A stretch of DNA of 64,000 nt from Calycina herbarum (GCA_001414485.1 LLEY01000133.1:62001-126000); one strand, 5' to 3'. Positions 44,812 through 58,928 are shown, counted from the first letter of the stretch. Notes: generated by a model from the sequence alone, not told the origin. Made by a program: numbers and translations.

Positions 44812-46918
44812 TAGAGATTTGTGTGGTTTCTATTGTGGGTCTTGTTGAATTCACTGCCTACTTGAGGCCACACTTCACTTCACCTTTAATCCAAATGTGA
44901 AGTCCTGATCTTAGAAGGTACAATGTATCGCCATTTTGATATCCATACCTAGTGAGGTTCGTTTATATTGATTAGCTCAGCAAAGAGGTACCTACTTATT
45001 CAAATTGTGTTTGAATTTTCCCTTCCGTGGATTGGGTTGAATTCATTGGCTGTTCCATATTAGGAACATGATTGAGCTTCCCAGATGTTTGATGGCTTTA
45101 TCTTCAATCACGTTTCTATATACGATAGTGTATAATTGCGCGTTATGCTTGAACTGAGGCGAAGGTTTAAGTAGGTAAAGTCCTAGGGAAGACCAAATAA
45201 CAAAAGCTATTTAATATATTATCACCAATAAAAAACACATGGTTCCTTGTGGAGGGTTTGCTAGGATCAAACATGTGGGTACTTTTGAGTTTTTTACTTG
45301 CGTGGAGAAGGCTTCAAGAGAGCTCCCGGTAGACAAGATAGGTTTCTGCGAGGGCGTGTGACTCTTCCTCAAATTTCCTCTGGGACCTGAGGAAGGCGCG
45401 AAAGGCTTGGAGGATTTGTAGTTTGCGATAGATTCTGGAGGTTGTATAATGGGATAGTACTTACGGTTCATTTTGGTACTTGTGTCTTCGATGTGTCTTT
45501 CAAAGGCATCTATGTCTTGATCTTTTGGGTGGTGTTGAAGTGCGGGGTTGCGAGGTGACGACGGAGGGGAAGGTTTTGAGAGCGCGACCCCGCGTGCCTT
45601 CCTTGGTCATTTTGTCCTCGCCGCCTCGTAGCAGAAGAAATTAGGTGGAAAATCTAGAATAATAAATATCAAGGTAAAGAGGTTACAAAAAAGAGCTTAG
45701 TTTCTTATCGTCTGATGTCAATTCATTACACTTCATTGTTCTAGCTATTTGGAGCAATCAAAATAGTAGAACCTGTTTACTCGAGTACTGCCGCTTTTAT
45801 GGTCCGGTCTATCTATGGTTTCCAATTTCCCAGCACTTCTTCAACCATACTTTCAAGGTTTCTTAATCTGTGCATAAAGTAGATGTTTCCCAACAGAGCA
45901 AAGAAGGCCGAATGACATTTTCATGACACATTATTTCTTTCTTCCGGCCGACGCGAGATGGATCTTCCAGCGAAGGAACGGCAGTCGGACTTCATGGCCC
46001 GATGAAGAGCGTTACCCTATCGTGATAGGCATGTGGTAGTGATAGTGTTTAGAAGCTGCAGTGGTGTGATATGAACCGATTTCCTGCATCAATTGGTCCC
46101 TCTCAACAAAAGCTTGCCTCGGCAGTTCGTCCTCCCCCGAGTTTGATTTCGGTCCCTCGCTGAGGGAAGTTTCAACTGAGCACCTTTTACTACTCTGCGG
46201 GTATCGAGCCCAGCGAAGTATCTTCCGCGTATTTTACAACATTGCGAGGGGAGCTCATGATGGGATCACGATTCCGTAGAACGTCGTAGAACGGGATCAA
46301 CAACGGGGAGGAAGGTTTGCTGAAGAAAGCTATGTATGCAGGCGGGCGGCACGGGCTGCGGGAGCTCCCTATTGGGGGTGTGGGGAGACGCCACCAGCTT
46401 TATTTGGGTCCATCATTCACCAACCAATTGTAGTGTGTGTAGCTTAATATCCCATTTCTGGGTCGGACTTCTTCTCCTACACCTTCTCCTACGCCCTCAC
46501 ATTGGTTGAGCCAGGCCGAGGGGCTTCTGGAGTGACACGCTGACTATTGAAAGGGTGTAACTGGAGCTCTGGCTGTACGCGTACCTCCAAACGAGACTCA
46601 AGTATCCAACGCTTTCCCCACATCCAAATTCACCTTTACACAAACTCCCCCAATCAGGCCACGTTCCGTTCCCGAGATTGTGGATGACCGCTTCGCCTGC
46701 TTTTTGACACTTATCGTGCGAGCTAGTGCGAGCTAGTGCGAGCGCCACCTTTCTCCCTGGCACCTGGATGGAGGCTGCACCGAACGTGCCTACGAGCCCT
46801 CAGCGAATCATCTCCACTTCCAGGTCATGTCGTGATAACCCACGATATTTCAACCCAAGCTGCCGGGACACTCCCTCACCTTCAACCCAGACTTTTGCAA
46901 CCCGAATCCACGTCGACA
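44812..46918. other. Intergenic region upstream of the P450 gene
   Basis: About 2.1 kb with no convincing gene. The minus-strand frame at 45211-45471 (86 codons) has a GTAAGTACT string right after its ATG and no recognisable domain, so it is not called. The promoters of the divergent 2EXR and P450 genes should be here. Confidence 0.45.
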
Positions 46919-48811
46919 ATGTCTTCGCCTTTGGATCTGCAGATGCACTGGTATACCGCCGTGGCGGTCGCCGTCGCACTATACGCTCTTGGTACCATTG
47001 TGTATCGTTTGCACTTTAGTCCTATCGCAAAATTCCCGGGTCCTCGTCTTGCGGCGATGACTGTTCTTTACGAAGCATACTACGATGTCATCAAGCAAGG
47101 CCAATATACGTTCAAGATCCAAGAACTTCATGAGAAATATGGTTGGTGGAGCGTGTGTCCGGAAATTGAACTTCGCTGATGCATAAAAGGTCCCATCGTC
47201 CGAATCAGTCCCCACGAACTTCACATCGATGATCCGGAGTATTACGACGTACTAATGTCAAGAAACTCCCCGCGAGACAAATACAAGTATTATGTCGACC
47301 AATTTGGTATCCCCGGCGCATCTTTCAGCACCATCGAACATCGAATGCATCGCCTCAGACGACAGCCGATGAACCCACTCTTTTCGAAGCAAAGCATTTT
47401 GCGACTCGAGCCAATGGTACAGCTTTTGGTGGAGAAACTTTGCAGCCGAATCGACGAGTTTAAGGAATCCGGTCAACCAACACCAATGCGACTAGCCTAT
47501 CAAGCCCTCACTACCGACGTTGTCACTGCTTATGCGCTGAACAAAAGCTGGAATCACCTTGATAGTCCTGATTTCTCGCCGGAATGGGTAGCCACTGTCA
47601 AAGCAACCGCTGATATGGGCAATCTGATGAAACAAGTTCCATGGCTTTTCAATGTCGTCAATGCTTTACCTGACTTTGTTATCGAGGCTGTCTTCCCTGG
47701 CATGTTACTTTTGATTAATTGGAGAAGAGTAAGTGTCTTGCCGTTTGCGTTATCACTTTTACTAACATGCGATACCAGAGTTTGGCACGACACATCCAAG
47801 AAATCATCGATACCCAAGACAAGCTAGAAGAGAATGAACATGGATTGCCCCGAACCATTTTCCATTCGCTTTTACAAAGCAACGTAGCACCAGAGGAGAA
47901 AAGCTTGAAGCGATTAGTGGAAGAAGGACAATTAGTCGTGGGAGCTGGAGCAGACACGACCGCTCATGCTTTGACAAATACCACATTTCACCTGCTTGAC
48001 AACCCCGATAAACTTGCAAAGTTACAAAAGGAGCTCCAAGATGCTATGCCTGACCCATCAGAACCTGCTAAGCTCTCGGTCGTCGAAAATCTACCATACT
48101 TGGTGAGTAACCTCATCAAGCTGCAGAAGTATGAAAGCTAACAGATTCAAGTCCGCAGTAATCAACGAAGGCCTAAGGTATTTAGATATTAACTACACTC
48201 TCCCCGCCATCCACGATGGGAATACAGAATGATTTGGTCGCTAAAATCTTTACCATAGACTCTCATACGGTCTCCCAACTCGTCTTGCACGCATTGCACC
48301 TAATGAAGAGCTTTATTTCCAAGATTGGGTCATTCCACGCGGTGTAAGTAACAAATTCAAATCACAATCCATACACATGCTAACAACCAATTCAGACCCC
48401 AGTAGGAATGACCTCCGTAATGATGCACCACAACGAGAGAATCTTCCCCAATTCCAACTCCTTCCTCCCGGAACGCTGGTCTGAGCAACCTGATGGCGGT
48501 CGAGCACTTGAACGATATCTAGTTACTTTTACCAAGGGTAGCAGACAATGTATCGGTATCAAGTAAGTCAACCCCACCCGAGCTTTATATCCCCTCATTG
48601 TTCCTTACCAAGCCAATTTCATGTGCTGTACTGATGCAGTCTTTCCAGCCTCGCCAAAGCCGAACTCTTCCTCACCCTCGCCACCATCTTCCGACGTTAC
48701 CAACCCGAACTCTTCGACGCCAATCGCGAGCGAGATATCGATCTAGCACACGACAACTTTCTTCCACAACCTAGCGCACAGAGTCGTCCTATTAGGGTAA
48801 TTTTCAAGTGA
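46919..48811 (+). CDS. Cytochrome P450, trichodiene-oxygenase-like (CYP58-type)
   Basis: Seven exons (46919..47141, 47190..47728, 47779..48102, 48152..48177, 48259..48343, 48396..48562, 48649..48811) encode 508 residues with consistent phases. Features: an N-terminal membrane anchor (about 11-30), then KFPGPRLAAMT; I-helix GAGADTT (309-315); ExxR at E368-R371; FLPERW (422-427); and haem loop FTKGSRQCIG with Cys451. All catalytic landmarks are present, so it should be active at the ER membrane. The overall pattern ([26 protein letters not shown]) recalls Tri4-type and related P450s that hydroxylate terpenes or other secondary metabolites. Substrate is unknown and no biosynthetic partner genes are adjacent. 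Subfamily assignment is from memory and tentative. Confidence 0.92.
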
Positions 48812-51800
48812 GATCGGTGACGAATTCGAGCCTCCACCCCGGAGGATAATAGACTTGAGAGGGAATGCTTTTCACTCGAAAGTCGAATAACGATTCATGA
48901 ATCATGAAGACAAAGACTTTCTGTATTTGATTTGAAGGGCGGTAATTGTAATGGCATTTGAGGGACATTTCACGGAGGTTAGCCATTGAAATCATTTCGC
49001 TTGGATGGAATCTGGGCGGTTTGCGCTGAGGATTTTATAATGATGAGATGATATCCTAGCTTTCGAGCATAAAATCATAATGGTCCTTTTTATTATTGTT
49101 TGCATTTCATAATACGGGCTTTCTTCTGCTTTGAAATTTCGGGCCCGAGATTGTTACCATATATTCATCTCCCTCCCATTTTTGAAAAGTACACAGACAC
49201 TTGGCACTTGAGGAGTTTGAGGATGACATACTTCGCTACGGAAGGTGACATTGTCAACTAGCATGGATATTACATCACACGCCGCACTACCCAATAACTG
49301 GAAATTCCTTTTTGCCGACGAGAAGCTGTCCATTATTGAGCGCATCTGAATGTGTTTTGAAAATCGAGGGTAGGCTGAAAATCGACAGTACAAGAAACTT
49401 CGGGAGTACAAGAGAAATCGACAGTAGATACTATACTTTCAAACCCCCACTAAATGTTCGGGAACGAGGGAGAAGGATTTCGAGGTGCAGCACACTCTCT
49501 AATTGCGAGAGAACTTGATTTATCGAAGTTTGAGGTTACGGGGCTTGTGTAGGAAAACATATAAGGCGCACCCCAATTTGTAGGTTCCTTGCGATGGAGG
49601 GTGGGATTGTGTGGGTTGGGGTGGTTATACGCTTTGGCTTGTGGAGCTCGGTTGTGGGTCTGGTGGTAGAAAATACTTTAAACGGGATGGGTGGTGGATA
49701 TAAATGAGTAGATGGATATAAATGCACCCAATATTATTTTCGTCTTACTGGTAGATGGAGGGACTATGGTTTACGAAAGTAAATAAATAGTACATACACA
49801 TGAGGTTGTATTTTCTTTAGTATGAGAGTTTACGTGTGCTGCTTTTTGCTGTCCTGGGAGGATGTTATAAGTACTTGAGCGAAATGATGAAGTGCGATGT
49901 TTGCGAATGGGGGGTTGATTGCTTTTGTGATGTGGGTTGTTCTTGTATATATTTCTGACTAGGGGTTTTAGCATATAATAGGTATGAGATGAGAATCCGT
50001 CTTGTAAATGAATATCGATATTCGATTGTATTCAGCAATTTGACAGTAAGTACTCGGAATGAGAGTCGGAGGTCGACGTGGATACCCGTGTAAAAGAATA
50101 TCAACGAGAGTTCACACGGATCATCTATCATCTCACCCCTCGTCACTGTTCCCGATAATTCAGTCCCACGATATTGGCGAGATCTGCGAACTTGGCATAG
50201 ATGGCTTATAACTGGTATTTATCGAAGTTGAGGTGAAAGTTATATGGCAGGTAAAGATAAGTGATGAAGTGGCTGCATGGAACTACCGCTTTCTCGAATT
50301 CAGACATTGAATGACTTCTCTTTTGGCAGTACTTTTCATAATCAAACTCTCTGCGCAATTATTGTAGTGTTTAGAGACTGAGTATTACTTTAAGGGGACT
50401 TCGTTTCTTCAACCCCCTTGAGGTGTCCTACAGAAAAGCAATAAAACTGAAATTTTCGGGGACTTTCCTCTCTCAAGAACTGGCTCTCTCTGGTTTGACA
50501 TAAGTGGTAATAGCACGCAAAATCCATGGTACTGATTAAATAAAACTACTGTGTATTTTAGAAGAACTACATACTTAAGTCCAGGCTATAAATGGTAGAA
50601 ACGGTAGGGGGGGAAAAAGAAAATACGAGCTGCAGTCCTCGAGAACTTTCTTAAGTGCTGGTATAGCAGGGTCAAAGATAGACTTCGAAGTCCAAGCATG
50701 AAAATCCAGGTGGATTTGGAACTTCTTTTACTTTCAAGCCCCCCTCGTAGCTCTCTTAAGTGCGACCAAAATTACACGAATGTATAGGGGGAAATCGACA
50801 ACACTATGAAAAGTAAAAACGGTGATTCATCCATACACTATTTCCAGTTTCCCGAGGTACCCCAAAAGCACCTCACATGATAATCAAAGTCAAGCAGGGA
50901 AAGTCAAATTCAAAAGACATATTTAGCTAGCTCTCTCGTTTTTCGAGCCCGGAACTGTGTCAATTTAACTCTAATCATATATCGAAACCAACCTGCACTT
51001 GAGAGACACTCAGAGTAAGAGTTCACGTCATCGTCTAGTATACGCAACAATAACAAACTTATACCAGCACGACCGGGAGAGTTAAATCAAAAGTATCAAA
51101 GGGACAAATGATTGAAAGAAGGCGAGCTTGATTACCTAGCTTTCATTACACAATCAGTTAACCTCTCTTAGATGCTTGGGTATAATATTGTCATCAGACA
51201 AAATTCTTATGTTCCTTGAACACTAGCATACCCTCTTACAGACAAAATATGCTCTTTAAAAATCGACAAAATAGTATCACCATGTTGAGCGACATATATA
51301 AAGCAAGACCTTTCCCAGAACCCATGCAGTTCAGTGAGAGGAACTTTAGACCATGTAGACGCCCAGTCATTGCTCTCCGACACCCTTCTTCGCTCTTCCT
51401 GTGTGAATCATCCTTGATATACGATAGCAATATTGTTCGAGAACTTCTAGGAGAATTAGGAGAGCGACTTCTTGATTCTTCTAAGCCTTCTCGGACAATA
51501 TCTTCTAATTATGCTAAGCTATTTCGAACAATGAGACCGAAGGGTGCCGGAGAGCAATGGCCGATCCTCTTACCATTCAACTACCTTCCCAGAGTCCCAA
51601 CTTGGGATCTTTTACCAACTATATCCGCCCTTAGAACGGATATCTTTGAGGTGTTCATTTCTGGTGCGGAGAACAACGCTCCTTATGTCTGAAGCTTGAA
51701 AGGTATGAATTCGCGGGACTTAGAAGTCAAGGATCGAGGCTTCGAGGTTGGGCGAGGATATATTTCGAGAATTCGTATCGTTTGAGGGGTTTCGCTTTGC

Positions 51801-54800
51801 AATACTTTTCGCCCTGGTTTGGTCAGTTGACAATCATGAGGAGCTTGTTTGCTGGAACAAATACTTGCTGATTTGAATTGGGTACTAGCTCCTTTTTATG
51901 TTCTCGTTTTGATGGAAAATGGGTTGCAATCTAGAATTATTTCAAATAGTGGTGAAACATTGCTTTGAAAACTTAATAGAGTGGTTGCAGACTAAGGGAA
52001 AGATTTTGAGCATTCGAGTTCTCAAATAGGGAGCGTGCTTGTGTACCAGTTCCTAGAGTTATCTGCAAGATGGCAACTACTAGCTGCATCGACACTTTCA
52101 ACTTAAGCATTTGATTTGAAGCTCTGAACAGAGAAGAGAAAGTAGGAAGAAAGGCAATAAATTGGGACTCTACCTGGAGTTGACCTCCTAGAATAGCGAG
52201 AGAAACAACAAATTCTTCACTTCCGCCAACGCACACAAGCCATAGAAAAAGGGAGCCTAGCCTCGCGTTTCTTTACCCAAGATAGGCATCAAGAATATCT
52301 CCAATTTGAAGTCCATTGAAGCCAGCAAAATCATGGATCACATAATTTTAGTCAAGGAAAATTTTGAATTAAATTAAAGGATTAGAAAATGAGGAAGTCT
52401 GGTACCGAGTAAAGAAAAAGGAACAAAGAAGGCTGATCGAAAAAAATCAAAAATCCAGAACGCGTTTCGAAACAATACGTGCAAATTTGGTATACGAGGA
52501 TGGGGAAGTGGAAAGTAGTCAAGATCTGCACCTGGCTGGATCATTTCTGGGGTTGGGATTTGATTAACGACCTCGTGGAGGTGGCTCCGGGGCAAAGTAC
52601 AGCAAGAATCCGAACAAGAAATCAAGATCTTCCAACTGGGAGCTTTTCTCGAGCTGAATGAGGATAGGATGGAAATGAAGCGCGACACATGGTGGAGATT
52701 CCTCACCGGGTTCTTCTGTGAGTCCTTGCTTGGTGGCGAAGGAACAGCCCCAAATGTAAAAATCCCCGAGTATGCCGTGAAGAGAATGGAAGGTTGGAAC
52801 GAAAATAAGAATAGTGAGGCTCTTGCCTAAAATAGACTGCGAGATCGAGATGGCACTGGGAGTTCCTTCCCTGTGAGTTGTAAGAAATCGAGTCGCAACG
52901 CGTGACCTTGGATTTTCTCTTCATCGAACCCCTTGCGACAACCTCGTAATAGTTATCTCCACAACAACTTCTGCATAGTTGTACAACGCTGTAAACCACA
53001 AACTAACAATTCATCAAGCAAGGCAATACAAATTACATCTCCATCAAGGAGGATACACAGCCTTACGTCTTCATGCGATCCCCTCGACCCCTCTGTCAAA
53101 ACCCCGCATTCTCATCGTCGTCCAAGAAGTCGCTGACGCTCCCTGTCAGTGATTTGCATAATTGGGCCAGACGTTATTCGCTATCGCATGAAGAAAATCA
53201 CCGAAGTCCAGGACAGCCTTCTTGTCAAACATCAGCAAACAAAAAGAAGGTCAAGAATCTCCATCGTGAGAAATGAAAGTGTCAAAAGATGACGATGATC
53301 AGCTCCGCCCCGAGTTATGCCAGATCATCCAGGTACATGCACAAATCAGCAAGTGCACAGTGCACAAAAAGAGCCAATGCAAAACGAGATCTTCGCCGGC
53401 ATCCAGGATGAAGCAAAAACCTACTTATCAAACATGGAAACACCATGTTCCATATCTATGAATCGAGCAGTCGAACTGCACACTCGGTCCCACACCAAAC
53501 AACCGACTTTGCACTGCCTCAACTCGAAAGTGCTGGTTGTGGAGTCTGGACCTGTTAAGAGAAGGTGTGGAAAAACATTTCGGCAACCTGAGAGGCGGGA
53601 TGTAAGCCATGTTGTTTCAAGAAAGAAGACGGTGTGTTTCCCCGCATGAGGTTACAACGGAGGCGCGAAAAAACCCCCGACTCTGCAGCCTCAACCTCTC
53701 CTTTTTATCCAGCCAAAGTTTCAAGTTGGCGAGCAACTCCAATTTCTCGAATCGGCCCAATTGGAAAAAGAAGAAAGCCATGCAGACGCCAGGTGCGCCA
53801 ACCTGTTGTGTTGACATAAGCATTTACGACCCCGAGCGCAACGTTTACTTATCTTTCCGCCTTTGGACAAAGAAGCACCGCTGCACCTCAAGCCGCACTG
53901 GGGTTGGAGTCGTACCGCAGGGGCCGGCTCGGCTATCATTGCACTGACCTTGTTGTGGTGTTTTTTAGTTGAGATGCCTTTGAATTCAGGATAAATCCGG
54001 ATCACTCTTTGAGATGGAAGGCTGTAACGAAAACGACTCTGCACTGATACCACACAGAAACAGAAATAAAGATTTCTGTACCGTGTTTTGCTTATGGTGG
54101 AGGTCAGATTCCAAACCGTCCTCATGCTGATTGCAAAAACGAAATAAAGCTTTATCGAGAAAGGAACAAGAAAGAAGGGGGACGATGGATCAGAAAATCC
54201 GATCTTCCGATTCGGAGTTGCTTGCTTCTTTGGTGGGAGAACAGCCCGACAAGAGAGGATCTGCCGACTAAAGTGGGCAGACAGGGAGATCATGTGAAGG
54301 AAGTCAAGGGAGGGCTTCCTCTCTTGGATGAAGCTCATTTGGAGATGCTTCCGATTAGGAACCAATCCACGAACCAATCACTCTAATAATCCGTGCACAC
54401 GTTGAGGAAGAATGGTTCCACCGGATTTCGAAATCTAGTCGATGGCTTTTATTTCTTTATTTTATGGAGAAAGGGGACCAGGACAGGCAGAGTTGCATTG
54501 CAGCGTGCTCAGACTGCGCGGGGCAATGGATTTTATGGTTGTGTGCAGGCAACTTTTAGGTCTTTTGGGCCTACTCCGTACTCCGAGTGCACAATCTATG
54601 GCAGACAACACTGGAGACGAATCCCGGACTTCAATCATTCGCATCAAAATGCAACTCCCGTATCAACAAACTGATAGAAAACAATGTCCGGGAGCCTGCA
54701 ATAGATCATCTTTTTCCCACTCAAAGAAAAAACCCAAACTGTTGAACAATGATCACCGGAAGTACGAACTCTCGGTATTCTCGTATCGCGATATCGGATC

Positions 54801-56440
54801 TAGAATTACAGACGGTTCTTTCGACTTTTGGTTACTCATTACGGTAGCGAATCCCAACGGGCTCCATAGCCCCCAAGACCACCTCCTTTGGTGGGTGTTG
54901 TGCAGCTGGAGATTTAGATCTCATCTCTTAATCTGCTGAGAATAGAAAAAACGTGACGCTGAGTACGAATCCGCAGTCAGACCGGCAAAGTACTACACTT
55001 TGGATGCTGACTTTTCGAGATGAACGAATCCTGAATTGAATCCCTTTGAGGGAACCTGGAAGCAATTTGTGCAGCGTTTCGCCATGTCTGTCAGCAACTG
55101 AAATACGGCCTCCTGATTCGATGGTATTTTGAAACGTGCATCTACAGACAACCGGACCAATGATACGAGCTCCCACGATCCCGCGGCTTGCAAGCGCACG
55201 ACTGATCTTTGCCAACCGATTTGGAGCGAAAAAGTAAGCGCGTTCTAAAAACAACTGGTTGTGGTCCGTTGGACGGGGTGGAATAAAGAAGTTGGCGAGT
55301 CGCTGTGCCACTTCTAAACCAGATGTTCTGCTTCGCTGGAGGCCCTTGCAGATGAAGAAGAAATTGGTGGATGTGAGCAGTCAACGGTTTTTGGTAGCAA
55401 AACAGTTTCCAGCCGTTCAATTGAAATTTTACATGATGTCTATGAACGGTTAGCAGCACTTTATCTTCTCAATACGCTCTGACCGAGAGTTTATTCTCGC
55501 GGACCTGCACCGTTTTCTAGAGGTCTAACTCCGTACGGGTACGACTTCACGGTCACCGCAGAGGGGCAGAGCGACTCGTTCAGGCTTTGGACCCGTTCCA
55601 CCTCGAGGGCTCGGAATATTCTCCGGGGGGTGGGAATCATGCAAGGGGCATCTCAAAGAGCTTAGTGGGCTTAATCGGACAGTTGGTGTGCATGGGACAG
55701 GCATCTCTCGCATCCTTTGCTCCTTCACAGCGTGGTTTACACTGTACAGTGTTTTCTCCAGAGAGCGAAGCCTTCTTGCTGGGTGCTGTCGCGGTACCTG
55801 CATTAGTTTCCTCTTTCTGTGCTTGGTGTGGCCCCTGAAATGTTTCATGCGCACCTCCCCTCTTGGCCACTTTCCCCTGTTGAAGACTTACAACCACCAT
55901 GGCCAACGAGGAACTAGCCTCTTTAGTCCAAGGGGGCGACCAAAACACCCACTCTGGGTGGTCCCTCGCTTCCTGCCCGTCCAAATTGCTCTCGCTCGCT
56001 TCGCTTCTCCCCCTTCCCGACAGCCATCCCACCAAAGGCGCGCGCATGGCTCAGGATCATCAGTACCTGACGAACAGGGACCAGGTCTGTTTGCCGGCCC
56101 CGAGCCCCTTTGACATGGGATGACAGGAGGCTGTGGGCTATGACATGGGTGAGTGGCCCGTGGCCACCGACAGCCAACGGCTTCGAAGGATATATTATAT
56201 CCTGAAGTTCCCTCTCTAACCGCCTTCTTTTTCCCTCTCCATCCTCTCCAGGTCTTTTCTTCCTACTTCTAATTGCAAATCGTCCTTTTTTTAGAGTTCC
56301 AAAGTCATTCGCTTCTTTGGTCTCTTTTTATTTTCTTAAAACATATACACTCGTTCTACGCTCACTATCTGCCTAGTACAGTCTATTCTTGCCAGAAATA
56401 ACACTTCGCTCTGCGTTTTTAACAACAAAATCTATTCATC
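48812..56440. other. Very long gene-free region (7.6 kb)
   Basis: Frames on both strands are short, mutually overlapping and without recognisable domains, including 51216-51692 (+), 53721-54377 (-) and 54928-55311 (-). The first 4 kb are AT-rich. From about 53000 to 56100 base composition is more balanced. The last part is probably an extended promoter of the wall-protein gene. A non-coding transcript cannot be excluded. Confidence 0.5.
56188..56202 (+). promoter_or_regulatory. Candidate palindromic TATA element of wall-protein gene
   Basis: GGATATATTATATCC is a perfect 15-bp odd palindrome 239 bp before the ATG. It is followed by the C/T-rich tract common in highly expressed fungal promoters. 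Function is inferred. Confidence 0.5.
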
Positions 56441-58928
56441 ATGAAGACCCAAAGTCTTTCCGTCCTTGCCCTGGCGTCCGTGGCCGCTGCAACTGTATGT
56501 TCTCAGTCCAGTCAAATATTTTCAGCAACTAATAATCTATAGGGTTTTGGCTCAAGCGGATCCTTCAACTGCCCATCCAACACCAACAATGAGTGTAACA
56601 CTCAACAAAAGCCTGGTTATAGCTGGGGGGATTTGAGCACTGGTGATTTCAGCAGCTATGGTGGAATGCAATTCAGTGGATACAAGTGCCAAAGCAGCTT
56701 TGGAAAACGTGATGGTTTGACCAAGCGTACCTTCGCCGACAGCAAGTGTATCAAGGGTAAGGCTACCACCGACAAGGCCTCTTCCCCAGCAATCAACTGT
56801 GGATCTTCTTCTACCGTGCCAAACAAGCAGTTCTCCGTTACTGAAATGCACGTTTCCGTCGAATTCGACTGCGACCTCGAGTTCCACTATGAGATGCCTG
56901 ACAAATCTACTTGCAAGCACACAGCTGGCTGCAGCTCGGCAGGATCAATTGTCAAGAACACTCAGTGTGGTGGTGCTACTGGTGTGACCGTCGTCTACCC
57001 ATCCCAAAAGCCAGGAAAGAACACCGGAAAGACTGGATGTGATGTCGGAATCCACTCCATCGGATTCGATTGTGGCCCAGCTTCTAGTTCAACCATCCGC
57101 GCTTCAAGCACTGTTAAACCTTCAAGCTCTGCTTCAAAGCCAACAACTGTCCCAACAACTCTTTCAAGCGCCACAAAGCCAACTTCAACTGCCGTTTCCA
57201 CCAAACCAGCCGCGTCTTCCAAGCCTGTCGAGAGCACAAAGTCCGTTGAGTCCAGCAAGGTTATTGAGTCTAGCAGCAAGCCAGTCTCAAGCAAGCCAGC
57301 CGAGTCCACCAAGGTTATTGAGTCTAGCAGCAAGCCAGTCTCAAGCAAGCCAGTCGAGTCCACAAAAGTTGTCGAGTCCAGCTCCAAGGCAGTTGAGTCT
57401 TCCAAGAGCACTAGCGAGAACTCTGGTGTTACTTCTTCAATCAAGCCACTCACCAACACCACAACTCCAACTGTTCCAACAACCGTTCAAACTACTTCTG
57501 CGCCACTCTTGACAACATCTACCATCTTCACCACTTCCGTCTCCACGATCATCAGCTGTGCCGAGTCTGTCAAGAACTGCCCTGCCAACTCTCAAACAAC
57601 TGCTCTTGTCACCGTAAGTCTATACAAAATATATATAATAAGAAATCTTATTAACTTTTTTTAGGTCACGATCCCCGTTTCGACGACTATTTGCCCAGTT
57701 TCCGAGGTCGCCACCACTCCAGGCAGCAAGCCAACCGTTTCTGCCCCTGGTTCAAGCTCTTTGGTCGTCCCATCTTCCTCCAGCTTCGTCACCAGCGCAA
57801 AGCCAACCTCGGTCGGCGAGAACTCCGGAGCTTCATCTTCCTCAGTCAAGCCCGCCGGTTCTACTTCGGTCTTCGTTCCAGCTCCTTCTGACACCATTAC
57901 AACGTATGCAAACTTTCCCTTATCCCCCCTTTTCACTCCTTTCCTTAACACTTCTCTCGCCCCCTGAGCTAATCGAGAAAATACTTATGCTAATTTGTTG
58001 CAGTGTCATTATCAGCAGCCAGACCACCGTGTGCCCATACACTTCTACCCACGTCACTGCCGGTACCACCAAGATCGAGACCGGAATTACAACCAGCACA
58101 ATCCCAGTTACCATTACCTCAACTGTTTGCTCCAAGTGCGAGGCTGCTAAGACTTCAACTGCACCATCAGGACCAGTTACCACTGCCCCTGGCGTTCCAG
58201 ATGTCCTTCCTAAGTGCATGAACACCTGGAACTTCATCGTCGGATGTATCGATAACACTGATGCTTCATGCTACTGCCCAGACACCGACTTCGTCAACAA
58301 TGTTTTCGGGTGTCTTACCGCTTATGGAGCTGATGCTTCAGTTGTCAGCGCTGCTGCATCTTACTTCCAAGGTATCTGCGCACCATACATTCCTCAAAAC
58401 CCAGCTATTGTCACCGCTGGCCCATCCAGCTCTGTCCCATCTGTCGCCGTTTCCAGCAACTCTGGAGCCATTACCACCGCACCAGCAGTTCTTCCAAGCG
58501 TTCCTGTGACGACAATTCAAGTTTACCAAACTGTTACTGTTCCATGTGTCGAGAGCACCGGTGTCTCTTCTGGTTTGATCATTCCATCCTCAAGCACCCA
58601 AACCGTCATCTCAACCGCCTTGACCGTTCCTCAGGTCGTTTTCTCCACCCCAGCTTCAGTCAGCGGAAACTCTGGCGCCACTGCATCACCAGTTGCTCCA
58701 GTCTTGGTTATCGGTACACCTGCCGCTGTTGTTGCAACAACTACTCCAATCCCATCAAAGGCTGCTCCCGCCGCCAGCACCGTGCCAACATCTTATGCTG
58801 GATCAAACGGTACCGCAAAGGTATCGCCAGTCCCAAGTTCCCCACTCACCACCAACGGAGGTGCTTCCATGACCGTTGCCTTCAGCTCCATCTTCGGTGC
58901 TGCTCTCCTCGCTGTCTTCGCTTTGTAA
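56441..58928 (+). CDS. GPI-anchored Ser/Thr-rich cell-wall protein with CFEM-like domain
   Basis: Four exons (56441..56494, 56543..57613, 57665..57903, 58004..58928) encode 762 residues. Exon 1 is just the signal peptide (MKTQSLSVLALASVAAA). Residues ~20-215 form a Cys-rich globular domain (about eleven Cys). Long Ser/Thr/Pro/Val linkers follow, heavily O-glycosylatable, including an 18-residue repeat and TTVCPYTSTHVTAGT-type blocks found in fungal wall proteins. Near 523-590 is a CFEM-like module (LPKCMNTWNFIVGC, CYCPD, FGCLTAYGAD, GICAPYIP) with six rather than eight Cys visible. The end is a hydrophobic tail preceded by small residues (LTTNGGASMTVAF...), as for GPI addition. Likely role: cell surface or wall, perhaps haem/iron or host interaction as for other CFEM proteins. 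Confidence 0.9.
57257..57353 (+). repeat. 54-bp tandem repeat in wall-protein linker
   Basis: The segment starting AAGGTTATTGAGTCTAGCAG occurs at 57257 and 57311; 43 bp are identical between copies, including synonymous sites, and the unit is 54 bp (18 residues of SSKP/VEST type). This indicates recent duplication and likely length polymorphism. Confidence 0.88.

Noticed and set aside
45211..45471. Minus-strand frame of 86 codons
   Set aside because: A GTAAGT string follows immediately after the ATG and the peptide resembles nothing known; could be non-coding.
51216..51692. Plus-strand frame of 158 codons
   Set aside because: Sits in AT-rich non-coding DNA; no domain or coding signature.
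53721..54377. Minus-strand frame of 218 codons
   Set aside because: Longest unassigned frame in the 7.6-kb gap, but composition is untypical, no domain or flanking splice sites, and overlapping frames exist on the other strand.
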